A stretch of 53,507 nt of DNA from Psychromonas sp. SA13A (GTDB lineage Bacteria; Pseudomonadota; Gammaproteobacteria; Enterobacterales; Psychromonadaceae): the NCBI RefSeq assembly GCF_011378715.1, contig NZ_WTKU01000026.1, positions 1-53,507 of the forward strand, read 5' to 3'. The notes under the pieces are model-generated. The model was not told the DNA's origin, searched no databases, and saw nothing but the letters and a program-made list of their open reading frames with translations. A program made the position numbers and the translations under genes. Shown here one piece after another: positions 36,137-45,709 of this stretch (its first letter is position 1; each line of letters starts with the position of its first letter).

Positions 36137-36682
36137 ATGGCTTCATTACAAGAGCAATTAATGAATTCAGGTTTAGTTAATAAGCAAAAAGCAAAACAAG
36201 CACAAACAGAAAAACGTCGACTAGCAAAACAAAAGAAAAAAAAAGGGACGGTGGTTATTTCAGACGTACAAAAAGCAGTACAAGAAAAAACTGAATTGCA
36301 AAGACAAAAAGACCTAGCGGATAACCAAGAAACCCAACAACAATTAGCAATACGCGCTGCACATGGTAAATTAATCCAGATGATTGCTCAGCATTGTGAA
36401 AAAGATTACCAAGGTGAACTAGACTACCATTTCACTTATGAAAACAAAGTTAAGCGCATTGCTGTAACACCTTCTATTCAGCAGGGTTTAATCAAAGGCT
36501 CTTTTGCCATTTGTGTATTGAATGAAGAATTTTATTTAATCAACAAAGAAGCCGCTGAGAAATTACGCGCTATCGACGAATCAGTACTTGTTGCACTGCA
36601 TGACCAAACAGATAATTCAACAGAAAATGAAGCAGATGACCCGTATGCTGAATTTGCAATCCCTGATGATTTAATGTGGTAG
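36137..36682 (+). CDS. yaiL: DUF2058 family protein (YaiL type)
   Basis: The 181-residue protein starts MASLQEQLMNSGLVNKQKAKQAQ, preceded by AAAGGG; an earlier ATG at 36092 adds 15 residues not seen in the family. A very basic coiled-coil N-terminal half (poly-Lys run near residue 34) may bind nucleic acid. An acidic C-terminal domain ends EFAIPDDLMW. Its function is not established. Confidence 0.9.
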   Translation: MASLQEQLMNSGLVNKQKAKQAQTEKRRLAKQKKKKGTVVISDVQKAVQEKTELQRQKDLADNQETQQQLAIRAAHGKLIQMIAQHCEKDYQGELDYHFTYENKVKRIAVTPSIQQGLIKGSFAICVLNEEFYLINKEAAEKLRAIDESVLVALHDQTDNSTENEADDPYAEFAIPDDLMW

Positions 36683-36780
36683 ACAACAAAAATATCCTTA
36701 GTAATAAGTGACATATAGAAGGTATCGACCTAGAATAACTTTTCAATAACAAAATTTTTGTAAAAAGAGATACTGCATTT

Positions 36781-39111
36781 ATGGACTTTAAGGCTTATCA
36801 ATCACAAATCAGAACGTTAATTCCGCTTCGAAATAAAGCGGACTTTAGCACTATGCTGGATAAAGTTTTCTTTGGTGAAAGTACTAGTGATAAATTTCTG
36901 ATCAAGATGGAATTAAGCCGACTTGCCAAACCCTGTTCTCGGATTATAGACCTGCGTGAAAAGGTAACGGATGAAACGCAACAATCCACGCACCAAGATA
37001 TTATGCATTACCTCACTCCCTCAGCAGATAAAGAATTAACAGCGGCAATAAAACTATATGGCGAATATACCATTGGGGCTTATGAACAAGTATTGGAGCA
37101 TGTTCAAAAAGTAAAACAGGAAAAATCAGCAAAACCTGTGGCTAAAATAGCACCTGAAGTAGACCCCAATATTACAGAAAATATTCAATTAGATAATCAC
37201 AGTAAACAATCTGCTGCACGTATGTTTTTTGTATCAAAGATAACTGTCATACTTGAAGATGGATCTGAGCATCAAGCAAGTACATCAAACATTTCTATTA
37301 CGGGACTTAAAGTAAAGTTATCAGAAAAGTCGAACTACCTTGATGATCAATTCATTAAGGTTAATTTTACTGCTTTAGGTAATGACTACAAAGATAAAGC
37401 GATCACAGGTCAAAAAATAACTTATCGTTTAGTTAAACAACAACAAGAAAAAACGGGTTTTTATCTATATTTAAACCTAGAGGACGATAAACCGGCTTTT
37501 GTTACTTTCATAAAATTATTTATTCGCAGTAATCAGCATAAATATAAATTAGATGTGCACTATTATTTCCGCCTAGCGCGAGAAAAACTGATTAGAACCA
37601 GTACGTTGATGGGCTTAAGTAGCCTCCCGATTTATCTTAATGCAACCCATAGTTCCGCATTAATATTCTCACTCCGTAATCAAGCAAACAAAGAAATTAT
37701 AGATGATTGGCGTTGTGATAATAGCAATCAACTGCCTTTTTTATTCTCTGAAAAGCGATTAGCCGCAATGTTAAGTATGGCGAAGCCAACACTAGCAACA
37801 ACAGTGTATTGCTTTACATATATCAGTGAAGGCGAGGAGTTCTTCTTATCAGCGACCGAAGAAGAATTAAAAAAAGAAAACTTAAAGCATTTATTTATTG
37901 AGTATGGTCGTACTAAACCTAATTGGCGTTGCTATCATTTAACACTACAAAATTATGTTTATAAAGCCAAAAAAACATACGGGTTGACAGATATAAAGCC
38001 ATCAATATTTGATGATATTACGCATGTTGCAACATTAACTGAAATAGCGACTAATGAAATCATTGAAATAGATCATCGTAGTGATGAAAAAAGAGACCTC
38101 AATCTATTAAATATTTTTGTGCACCGAGAAAAACAACCAGGCTTTGTTCCTGTATATGATCTGTTTCCCGATGAATTACGCAAAGAAGAACGTTATAGCT
38201 TTAACAGTGCAATTAAATTAACAGCTGGGAAAGATATTTGTTCTGGGAAAATAGTCGATTTTTCAACGTCAGGTTTAAAAATACAACTAGGTGCTAAAGA
38301 ATCCTTAGCAAGACGTAGTTTAATTAAAATTGATTTTATCGACCTACAAAAGCTATCTAAACAATTTACCCTTTCTAACATTGAATACCGTGTGATTTCT
38401 TCTGGTCCAAATAATACCTTTCACTTACAGGTAGCAACTCGTGATAGTTATTTAACTATGCACCAGTTCTTTTCAATATTAATTAAAAATAACCCAACAC
38501 ACTTTCAAGTCATCCCACTTAAGGCCAATAAACAACCAGTAACATCGCGTTTAAGGGAAGCTGCAGAGAGTGCGCTGCATCCAGCCTTCTTCTATGTATC
38601 AACTCAAAATTGCAAAGCTAAAATTTCGCTATCTTCAATTGCCGACACGTCTAAGGCACTCAAGCAATTGTTTAATATTAACAGTAAAGATTCATATGAA
38701 AATAATCATCTCGCCCTATCTAATAGAAGATTATTAGAGCGTATTTTACATACGCCATTAAGAACTGTTTCAACACTTGAAAATCCATTAAATTTTGAAT
38801 GCACTATCTACGTTCAAAAAATATTAGTCGCCAATAATAAGTGGAAGATCAATAGCTACTTAGATGAGGACTTTAAATCTAAAGAGAGCAAAAGAAAGTT
38901 TATTTTAGATAATAAAGAGCTGAAACAACTGCAAATATTGCATTACCGATTAACTTCCATCAAAGCCCCTGATTTAGCAGTAGTTAGCTCAGAAGTAAAT
39001 ATTATATCTTGTTATGCAAAACATCTTAGCCAGCGCATTGAAGAAGAAATACTAAAAATTAATGCCATGATACAAGTTATAGACAGGACTAAGCAGATAC
39101 TGGGCGATTGA
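36781..39111 (+). CDS. Large two-PilZ-domain protein, probable c-di-GMP effector
   Basis: The 776-residue protein has two PilZ-like regions. The second has the c-di-GMP signature intact: RKEER at 467-471 and DFSTSG at 493-498. The first (about 145-240) has lost the arginines (AARMFF) and keeps a weaker NISITG at 170-175, so it probably does not bind the ligand. No membrane segment is visible. Its size and position next to serB match Vibrio cholerae VC2344 (PlzC), so it is likely a conserved family member. The output is unknown, perhaps motility or surface attachment. It follows the DUF2058 gene by 98 bases. Confidence 0.83.
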   Translation: MDFKAYQSQIRTLIPLRNKADFSTMLDKVFFGESTSDKFLIKMELSRLAKPCSRIIDLREKVTDETQQSTHQDIMHYLTPSADKELTAAIKLYGEYTIGAYEQVLEHVQKVKQEKSAKPVAKIAPEVDPNITENIQLDNHSKQSAARMFFVSKITVILEDGSEHQASTSNISITGLKVKLSEKSNYLDDQFIKVNFTALGNDYKDKAITGQKITYRLVKQQQEKTGFYLYLNLEDDKPAFVTFIKLFIRSNQHKYKLDVHYYFRLAREKLIRTSTLMGLSSLPIYLNATHSSALIFSLRNQANKEIIDDWRCDNSNQLPFLFSEKRLAAMLSMAKPTLATTVYCFTYISEGEEFFLSATEEELKKENLKHLFIEYGRTKPNWRCYHLTLQNYVYKAKKTYGLTDIKPSIFDDITHVATLTEIATNEIIEIDHRSDEKRDLNLLNIFVHREKQPGFVPVYDLFPDELRKEERYSFNSAIKLTAGKDICSGKIVDFSTSGLKIQLGAKESLARRSLIKIDFIDLQKLSKQFTLSNIEYRVISSGPNNTFHLQVATRDSYLTMHQFFSILIKNNPTHFQVIPLKANKQPVTSRLREAAESALHPAFFYVSTQNCKAKISLSSIADTSKALKQLFNINSKDSYENNHLALSNRRLLERILHTPLRTVSTLENPLNFECTIYVQKILVANNKWKINSYLDEDFKSKESKRKFILDNKELKQLQILHYRLTSIKAPDLAVVSSEVNIISCYAKHLSQRIEEEILKINAMIQVIDRTKQILGD

Positions 39112-39255
39112 AGTTTGTTGTAGATAATTATCTTTTGATATTTACTTATAGATAGCTAATTATAAATAATTACCCATAAAAAGCTGTCAGCTAAAGATGG
39201 CTGTTTAAAGAAGTAGATCGTAAAGGCAGGGATAAACTCATTTTGTTAACCAAGT

Positions 39256-39292
39256 TAGGCGGAGTATACAAACAATTTGCTCCGCCTATTTA
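39256..39292. terminator. Terminator between the PilZ gene and serB
   Basis: A 9-bp GC-rich stem (TAGGCGGAG at 39256-39264 with 39280-39288) is followed by a short T-rich tail. It lies between two converging genes. Confidence 0.6.
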
Positions 39293-39324
39293 ATCTTACA
39301 ACTAACTAAAAGTTTACTTATTGC

Positions 39325-40356
39325 TTACTGAGTTTGTAAAGGTAAAGAAGCAATCAGTAAACACAACGCCCCTTCTAGATCTAAGTGATTTAAGGCAACT
39401 GCAGCTTTCTCTTGCACAATAGGCTTGGCATGGATAGCAATCCCCATTGCAGAGGCTGCCATCATAACTAAATCATTAGCACCATCACCAATAGCAACTG
39501 TTTGATTCATAGGAATATCGAACGATGTCGCTAACTCTTTTAGTGTACGTGCTTTAACATCAGCATTAACAATTTCGCCCGTTACCTGACCCGTTAGCGT
39601 ATCATCAATAATCTCCAAGGTATTCGCATAAGCAGCATCAAAACCGTGGTCCGCTTTTAATCGATTAGCGAAGTAAGTGAATCCACCAGAAGCAATGGCA
39701 ACTTTCCACTTAGCCGCTTTTAAACCCGCAATTAAAGCCACTAAACCAGGCATGAGTGGCATATTATCCGCGACTTCTTTAATCACCGACTCAGGTGCTC
39801 CTGCTAACTTACCAACACGGGTACGTAAGCTTTCATTAAAATCTAACTCACCTCGCATTGCCGCAGCAGTAACAGCTGAAACTTGGTCACCAACGCCATA
39901 TAACCGCGCAATTTCATCAATACATTCAATCTGTATCGTAGTTGAATCCATGTCCATCAATACTAGGCCAGGTACCGCAAAATTAGGTAACTGTTCAACT
40001 AATGCAACGTCACACTCATGTTCAAGTGCAAACGCACTAACAGCTTCGCTTACAACGCTCGGAAGCGTATTCAGCGTTAGGCGTATAAAATTAACGCCTT
40101 CGACTTCACCTAGATTAGATAATACAACCTGCGAAACAGCTTCATTAATGAGTATTGTTTTTAAAGCAATTAAAGCGCGAGTGCTGATATTTTTTCCCAT
40201 TAACACTAATTCTGCCCGAGCATAAAATTCATTTTCTGGCGTATCATTAATTAAAAATAATGGTTGTCTCGCTTCAACTGAAGATTGCAAATCTACTTTC
40301 CATTGCAAAAATGAGATAGAGTGAGCAGGTACTTGAAGTGTTTTAATCATTTCCAC
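39325..40356 (-). CDS. serB: Phosphoserine phosphatase
   Basis: The 343-residue protein catalyses the last step of serine synthesis. The HAD motif is LMDMDSTTIQIECIDEIA (D135, D137), ASGGFTYF is motif II, and GDGANDLVMMAASAMG is motif IV. A SerB-type N-terminal ACT-like domain covers about residues 1-125. The first codon is GTG at 40356; the ATG two codons later (40350) is an equally possible start. Divergent from ytjB, as in E. coli. Confidence 0.96.
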   Translation of the reverse strand: MEMIKTLQVPAHSISFLQWKVDLQSSVEARQPLFLINDTPENEFYARAELVLMGKNISTRALIALKTILINEAVSQVVLSNLGEVEGVNFIRLTLNTLPSVVSEAVSAFALEHECDVALVEQLPNFAVPGLVLMDMDSTTIQIECIDEIARLYGVGDQVSAVTAAAMRGELDFNESLRTRVGKLAGAPESVIKEVADNMPLMPGLVALIAGLKAAKWKVAIASGGFTYFANRLKADHGFDAAYANTLEIIDDTLTGQVTGEIVNADVKARTLKELATSFDIPMNQTVAIGDGANDLVMMAASAMGIAIHAKPIVQEKAAVALNHLDLEGALCLLIASLPLQTQ

Positions 40357-40459
40357 TGTAATATGCCTATTGTTTAATTGCCGTAAAAATATTGCTCACA
40401 AGATAGCGATTGCTAATTTATAATGCAAGCGTAGATACGATAACTAAGGGTTTAAATGT

Positions 40460-41089
40460 ATGGTTAACAAGCTTTTCTGGATAAAACGTACGTTACAAGT
40501 AGTGACCATGTTTGCATTATTTGCAGTGATTGCTTATCAATTTATCACCCTGCAAAATGAATCTAATGCAGTCCGTTTCCAGCAAACAGAGAAATTTTCT
40601 TATTCATTAACCAACTTAGCCGCCGCTGAAGCATCTCGCTATTTATCTCAAAAAAACCAAGAAAATTTACAACTACTGATTGATGATCTCAGTGAAGATC
40701 CAATTGTGAGAGATGCCATTATCTACGATAAACTGGGGCAAATACTTTACCAATCTAAAGCATCGATACCTTTACCCGTATTATTAAAAATTGGTGGCAA
40801 ACAAAGTGATGAAGCAGAGGGTGTTATCCCCTACATTGCAGAACTTTATGACGATGGCACTAAGATAGGTTATATCCGTATCGCTTTAGAGCAGGAACGA
40901 ATTTTAAGTTTAATTCAAAATTATCAGCAACGTGGATTATCGATAATGTCGTTATTAATCTTACTGTCTTTTATCGCAGGCACATTATTGACCGCCATTT
41001 TCTACAAAAAAGTAACCAGTATTTACAGACAACTTATTTCAGAAATCCCAAAACTGATTGAACGCACTAAAAAAGAGGCCACTAAATAA
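40460..41089 (+). CDS. ytjB: YtjB (SMP-type) membrane protein
   Basis: The 209-residue protein has an N-terminal transmembrane helix (about 10-28), a periplasmic domain with an IVRDAIIYDKLGQILYQS segment, and a second helix near 160-180. The layout resembles sensor proteins without an output domain. The divergent serB neighbour is conserved with E. coli. AAGGG precedes the ATG. Function unknown. Confidence 0.87.
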   Translation: MVNKLFWIKRTLQVVTMFALFAVIAYQFITLQNESNAVRFQQTEKFSYSLTNLAAAEASRYLSQKNQENLQLLIDDLSEDPIVRDAIIYDKLGQILYQSKASIPLPVLLKIGGKQSDEAEGVIPYIAELYDDGTKIGYIRIALEQERILSLIQNYQQRGLSIMSLLILLSFIAGTLLTAIFYKKVTSIYRQLISEIPKLIERTKKEATK

Positions 41090-41170
41090 CCTTAATTGCG
41101 TTTAAAATAGACGAACAACAAGCGTAGCGCACAAAAAAACATCAAACAAACTAAAGTTGGTAAAGTTTCA

Positions 41171-41199
41171 TTGACAGTAGTGCCAAGATGTCGCAAAAT
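41171..41199 (+). promoter_or_regulatory. Likely promoter of tRNA-Val
   Basis: A perfect TTGACA (41171-41176) and CAAAAT (41194-41199) are 17 bases apart. The predicted start lies about 20 bases ahead of the mature tRNA. Confidence 0.55.
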
Positions 41200-41227
41200 C
41201 ACTTCGCTTTCAACAGCTTCTATATAA

Positions 41228-41303
41228 GCTCGCTTAACTCAGTTGGTAGAGTGCCGCCATGACATGGCGTAGGTCACTGGTTCAAGTCCAGTAGCGAGCA
41301 CCA
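41228..41303 (+). tRNA. tRNA-Val (anticodon GAC)
   Basis: This 76-nt cloverleaf has acceptor stem GCTCGCT/AGCGAGC, anticodon loop ATGACAT, T arm ACTGG/CCAGT, discriminator A and an encoded CCA. The first anticodon-stem pair is mismatched (C-T), and loop position 32 is A, which is unusual. Confidence 0.95.
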
Positions 41304-41701
41304 CTTTTTAGTCTTAATAATCCTCAGTGTTTTAATAAATAAATATTATTTGAACTTGTTCTAATCTATTTTTAAAATTATTGTTTTACTCCCTCTACAA
41401 TTAATAACACCTTAAAATTATTAACACTTTAAATTATTAAACCCAATTCCCCAATTGTATCAAATCATATTGCTTTCTTTATCGTTCAGCGATAAACCAC
41501 ACGTCATGTGTTGACTGTAAAAAGCCACATCTAACCTCTTCCTAACGATCTATTCAAAGTTTTATTTAGTCGTTTCTTGATAATAATGCAGAATGCAAGA
41601 TCTTAGTCTATTTGACAATTCAGACTTACCAACAATTACCCAATAATTACCAAATAATTACCCAATAATTTATTTGAATCCAAGTTTTAAAAGACCACAA
41701 A
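41304..41701. other. AT-rich region with short repeats before the fep operon
   Basis: No gene is seen. An 11-base AT-rich unit of the AATAATTACCC type is repeated about four times at 41631-41670, just upstream of the Fur-box-like site. The repeats could bend DNA or be a variable-length tract. Confidence 0.5.
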
Positions 41702-41716
41702 AGATAATAATTATCA
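41702..41716. promoter_or_regulatory. Fur box ahead of fepB
   Basis: AGATAATAATTATCA is a near-perfect 7-1-7 inverted repeat of the Fur type (TGATAAT-n-ATTATCA) with one mismatch. It lies about 60 bases ahead of the fepB ATG and predicts iron-repressed expression of fepBDGC. Confidence 0.75.
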
Positions 41717-41777
41717 CTTGTATTAAATGAATAAATTTAACGATATAATCATTTTTATTTTATTCAAGGTGTTACAC

Positions 41778-42794
41778 ATGATTCGATTACTTGCCCGCCC
41801 TTTCTTAATCTTGTTTGCTGGGCTTTTATTAGTAAGTTGTGGTGATGCACAAAAAATTACTTCTGCATTAGCAATCGATCAAGTAGAAAAAGATCCCGCA
41901 GGTTGGCCAAGAAGTATCATGACCTCACAGGGCCTATTAACACTTGATAAGCCACCTCGGCGTATTGTATCTACCAGTGTCACCTTATCTGGCACCTTAC
42001 TCGCGATAGATGCACCTTTAGTCGCTTCTGGAGCAACAATGCCAAACACTAACGTCGCCTCTGTGAAAGGTTTTATGCGTCAATGGGATAGTGTTGCAGA
42101 ACAACGAGGTGTAAAAGCTCTGTATCAAAGTGAACCTAATGCCGAAGCCATTATTAAAGCCCACCCCGATATTATTATTATTTCAACTACTGGGGCCGAT
42201 TCGGCAATGCGTTTATATGATCAACTTAAAGATATCGCCCCCACTCTCGTCATTCGCTACGATGATAAAAGTTGGTTGCAACTGGCGCAAATATTTGGAG
42301 ATCTTTTCGGCTTAGAAGCACAAGCTAAATCAGTCATTGATTCATTCCAACAACAAGCAGCTGAAACTAAAAAAAGCATTAAACTACCAGTACAACCCAC
42401 TACTGCTATGGTCTATAACCCAGATGGCAGTGGCGCCAGCATTTGGACAAGCCAGTCAGCACAGGGCCGTTTATTGGAAGAGTTAGGCTTTACCCTTGCC
42501 GTCATTCCAGATTCAATTAAAGGCGATATTAGTATGGGCGTTCGCGATGACATTATTATCGCGAAAGGTGAACGGTTTCCAGATGCTGTGACAGGAAAGT
42601 CCATTTTATTATTTGCTACTGAACAAGCGTCTGAGCAGCTAATACTCGACAATAGTTTTTTGCAAAACAATAAAGCGGTTCAAAACAAGCGAGTGTATGC
42701 CGTTGGTAACGATACTTTTAGACTCGATTATTACAGCGCAACCAATCTACTAACGCGATTACAGTCGCTGTTTGGTGACAGTAGCAATGAATAG
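41778..42794 (+). CDS. fepB: Ferric-catecholate siderophore binding protein
   Basis: The 338-residue protein starts at 41778, chosen because AAGGTG precedes it and the product then opens with a lipoprotein signal (LLLVSC, cysteine at 20). The substrate-binding fold closely follows FepB: RIVSTSVTLSGTLLAIDAPLVASGA, seen as RIVSTSVTL and LLAIDAP; then DDKSWLQLAQIFG; then ESAQG-like TSQSAQGRLLEELGFTLA; and FRLDYYSATNLL near the end. It delivers ferric catecholates to FepDG. Unlike E. coli FepB it seems lipid-anchored. It overlaps fepD by eight bases. Confidence 0.92.
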   Translation: MIRLLARPFLILFAGLLLVSCGDAQKITSALAIDQVEKDPAGWPRSIMTSQGLLTLDKPPRRIVSTSVTLSGTLLAIDAPLVASGATMPNTNVASVKGFMRQWDSVAEQRGVKALYQSEPNAEAIIKAHPDIIIISTTGADSAMRLYDQLKDIAPTLVIRYDDKSWLQLAQIFGDLFGLEAQAKSVIDSFQQQAAETKKSIKLPVQPTTAMVYNPDGSGASIWTSQSAQGRLLEELGFTLAVIPDSIKGDISMGVRDDIIIAKGERFPDAVTGKSILLFATEQASEQLILDNSFLQNNKAVQNKRVYAVGNDTFRLDYYSATNLLTRLQSLFGDSSNE

Positions 42795-43827
42795 TGTTCA
42801 GACTTATAACGGTTCAACAAGCCGTTATCAATGCTTAGTATTAAGTCACTTTCAATGGCTAATGCTTTGCATAGGATTATTAGCCTTGATCATGGTCGCT
42901 AGCTTATGTATTGGTGCAAAAGCTTTATCCATCAGTGATATTTACCATGTTCTATTTTCTGGTCAAGGCGGATTAACACATTCCATCATCTTTGAAGGTC
43001 GCTTACCAAGAACATTAAACGGTTTATTTGTAGGAATGGCCTTGGGTACTTCAGGTGCTTTAATACAAGCAATCACAAGGAATCCATTAGCAGACCCTGG
43101 CATACTCGGCATCAATTTAGGCGCTAGCTTGGCAGTCGCAATCGCAGTGGTGTTTTTAGGCGTGACACAGTTCAGTGATTTTTTCATTTATGCAGCGCTG
43201 GGCTCATTAGTCGCTAGTTTATTGATATTTACCATTGGTAGCCTCAGTGCAGGTAAAGTTGACCCGCTTAAATTAACCTTGGCAGGTATCGCCTTAGGGG
43301 CGGTATTCGCAGGTCTTAGTTCAGCATTAATCCTATTTAATCCACTGGCCTTTGACCAAGTACGATTTTGGACAGTCGGTAGTTTAGATATTCGTACCCT
43401 ATCGGTCCCTTTGTATATTGCCCCAGTTGTTATTGCCGGATGTCTATTAGCCTTGAGTATAACGCCCGCATTAAACGCATTTAGTTTAGGTGATGCGTTA
43501 GCTGCGTCGCTGGGAAGTAATCCAATCCGTGTGCAAATAGTTGGTTTAATGACCATTACCTTACTGTGCGGCGCTGCAACTGCTGCCGCAGGCCCAATAG
43601 GCTTTGTTAGTTTAATGATGCCTCATATTGCCCGTTGGATGGTCGGCCCAGATCAGCGATGGATAATCCCATTCAGTTTTATCCTCACGCCTAGCTTATT
43701 ACTTATCGCAGACATTATCGGTCGTTTACTGATAGTCGGGGAACTAAGAGTGTCTATTGTCACCGCTTTTATCGGCGCACCTATTCTTATTTATCTGGTA
43801 CGTCGAAAAGGAGCAAGTAGTTTATGA
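42787..43827 (+). CDS. fepD: Ferric siderophore ABC permease FepD
   Basis: The 346-residue FecCD-family permease has about nine transmembrane helices. GRLPRTLNGLFVGMALGTSGALIQ near the front and GFVSLMMPHIARWMVGPD in the coupling region are characteristic. The ATG at 42787, inside the end of fepB, is preferred over a TTG at 42772. It ends in ATGA overlapping fepG. Confidence 0.93.
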   Translation: MNSVQTYNGSTSRYQCLVLSHFQWLMLCIGLLALIMVASLCIGAKALSISDIYHVLFSGQGGLTHSIIFEGRLPRTLNGLFVGMALGTSGALIQAITRNPLADPGILGINLGASLAVAIAVVFLGVTQFSDFFIYAALGSLVASLLIFTIGSLSAGKVDPLKLTLAGIALGAVFAGLSSALILFNPLAFDQVRFWTVGSLDIRTLSVPLYIAPVVIAGCLLALSITPALNAFSLGDALAASLGSNPIRVQIVGLMTITLLCGAATAAAGPIGFVSLMMPHIARWMVGPDQRWIIPFSFILTPSLLLIADIIGRLLIVGELRVSIVTAFIGAPILIYLVRRKGASSL

Positions 43828-44858
43828 TCTCCAATTCAATTAATTTTAAGAATATTAATTTACGATCAGTTTTTGCAATACCTTCAGAGATCAGTTTAGC
43901 GGTCGCTTTAACAATAACTTTAGGGATAACCTTAATCTTTTTTACCCTGTTCATTGGTGATGATGTTGTAAATAACTTACAAAGTATTTGGCATTTAATC
44001 ACCGGTGAAGCAGATAAGTATCAATCGATTGTTGTTTGGCAATGGCGAGCTTCAAGATTATTCTCTGCTCTGGTTATTGGCGCTGCACTGGGCATTAGTG
44101 GTGCGGTTTTCCAATCATTAGTCAGAAATCCTTTAGGTAGTCCAGATATCACAGGTTTTAATGTCGGCGCGTTCACTGGCGTACTGGTTTCCATCGCCCT
44201 ATTTGGCAACTTTTACTGGTACAGCGTAATTGGATCCTTAATCGGTGGTTTAGCTGCTGCGATTTTAGTTTATATTTTTGCTTATAAAGATGGACACTCA
44301 GGTTTCAGGCTGATCATTGTAGGTATTGCCATTAGCGCCACCTTGACCGCATTTAATCAATGGTTGTCTCTGACCGTTTCATTAGAAACCGCAATGACCG
44401 CAGCTCTATGGAGTGCGGGATCATTAAATGGCATGACCTGGGGACGTATATTACCAGCTAGTCTATTAATTTTGTTGTTAGTCGGCTTAGCATTACTATT
44501 AAACACACGTATGAAATTATTAGAAATGGGCGATGATATTGCCGCTGCCTTAGGGTTATCAGTGAATAAAACACGCTTGCTATTAATGTTGATCGGGGTG
44601 TCGTTAACGGCAGTTCCCACGGCCATTACAGGCCCGATCTCTTTTATATCACTTGCAGCTCCGCAAATAGCACGTCGGCTACATTCACAGCAACATATTA
44701 CCCTTGTCGGCTCTGCGCTAGTGGGTGCATTCCTGTTAATGACTGCAGACTTTATTGGTCAACATAGTTGGCAAAACGCTACCTTACCAGTAGGACTTGT
44801 CACCATTAGCTTAGGTGGCCTTTATCTAGTTTATTTGATTATTCGAGAAGGTAAATAA
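43824..44858 (+). CDS. fepG: Ferric siderophore ABC permease FepG
   Basis: The 344-residue FecCD-family permease is the partner of FepD. It shows WRASRLFSALVIGAALGISGAVFQ and the coupling segment GPISFISLAAPQIARRL, with about nine helices. Its start overlaps the fepD stop, and its stop overlaps the fepC start (TAATG). The tight packing fits a 1:1 heterodimer. Confidence 0.93.
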   Translation: MISNSINFKNINLRSVFAIPSEISLAVALTITLGITLIFFTLFIGDDVVNNLQSIWHLITGEADKYQSIVVWQWRASRLFSALVIGAALGISGAVFQSLVRNPLGSPDITGFNVGAFTGVLVSIALFGNFYWYSVIGSLIGGLAAAILVYIFAYKDGHSGFRLIIVGIAISATLTAFNQWLSLTVSLETAMTAALWSAGSLNGMTWGRILPASLLILLLVGLALLLNTRMKLLEMGDDIAAALGLSVNKTRLLLMLIGVSLTAVPTAITGPISFISLAAPQIARRLHSQQHITLVGSALVGAFLLMTADFIGQHSWQNATLPVGLVTISLGGLYLVYLIIREGK

Positions 44859-45709
44859 TGACACAAGCATCATCTCAACTAAGCTTTGCAAACACAGCAG
44901 AGATACACACCGTACAGTCTGCGCTTGAAACAAAATCAGTAACACTGGCTTACGAGCAAAACGTGATAGCCAAAAACCTATCAGTAGAAATCCCTAACGG
45001 TAAATTCACGGTGATTGTCGGGCCAAACGGCTGTGGAAAATCAACCCTATTAAGATCCTTAAGTCGTTTATTACTCCCACAATCGGGGGAAATATTATTA
45101 AATGGGGAAAATATACACAGTCAATCTACGCGAGAAGTGGCTAAAAAACTAGGTTTGTTACCGCAATCGGCTATTGCGCCTAACGGTATTAAGGTAATAG
45201 ATTTAGTCTCCCGCGGCCGATTCCCACACCAAAAGTGGTTTCAACCTTGGTCAGAAGCGGATCAAAAAGCCGTGGAATTAGCAATGCAAGCCACAGGCGT
45301 AATGGATTTTGCGCAGCATAATGTGGATCAGTTATCAGGAGGACAACGCCAACGGGTCTGGGTTGCGATGGCATTAGCACAAGAAACATCGTTATTGTTA
45401 TTAGACGAGCCCACCACCTATTTGGATATTGCGCATCAAATCGAACTAATGGATCTATTTCAAGATCTTAATCGAGTTCAAGGCCATACATTGGTTGCTG
45501 TATTGCATGACCTTAATCATGCTTGTCGTTATGCCGACCATTTAATCATGATAAAAGCAGGAAAAGTAATCGCCACGGGTTCACCAAATGAGATTGTCAC
45601 TGAGGACCTTATTAAACAAGTATTTGGTTTATCCTGTTTAATCTTGCCGGATCCCATTTCAAATACGCCGCTAATTATCCCTCGCGGCAGAGCAGCAAAA
45701 ACAAGCTAG
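44858..45709 (+). CDS. fepC: Ferric siderophore ABC ATPase FepC
   Basis: The 283-residue ATPase has Walker A GPNGCGKST (about residue 54), Q-loop LPQSA, signature LSGGQRQR, Walker B LLLLDEPT, and the H-loop in LHDLNHA. An N-terminal extension of about 25 residues is present. Its stop codon overlaps that of the converging fes-like gene by four bases, with no terminator between. Confidence 0.94.
   Translation: MTQASSQLSFANTAEIHTVQSALETKSVTLAYEQNVIAKNLSVEIPNGKFTVIVGPNGCGKSTLLRSLSRLLLPQSGEILLNGENIHSQSTREVAKKLGLLPQSAIAPNGIKVIDLVSRGRFPHQKWFQPWSEADQKAVELAMQATGVMDFAQHNVDQLSGGQRQRVWVAMALAQETSLLLLDEPTTYLDIAHQIELMDLFQDLNRVQGHTLVAVLHDLNHACRYADHLIMIKAGKVIATGSPNEIVTEDLIKQVFGLSCLILPDPISNTPLIIPRGRAAKTS

Noticed and set aside
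39677..40225. 182-codon plus-strand open frame
   Set aside because: It is antisense to serB, which has all HAD motifs.
41304..41777. A small gene between tRNA-Val and fepB, or an upstream start of fepB at 41727
   Set aside because: No ribosome site supports the longer frame, which would put extra residues ahead of a clean lipoprotein signal; the rest has no open frame.
43188..44626. Minus-strand open frames within fepD and fepG
   Set aside because: They are antisense to membrane protein genes with clear motifs, and none has a start signal or family resemblance.
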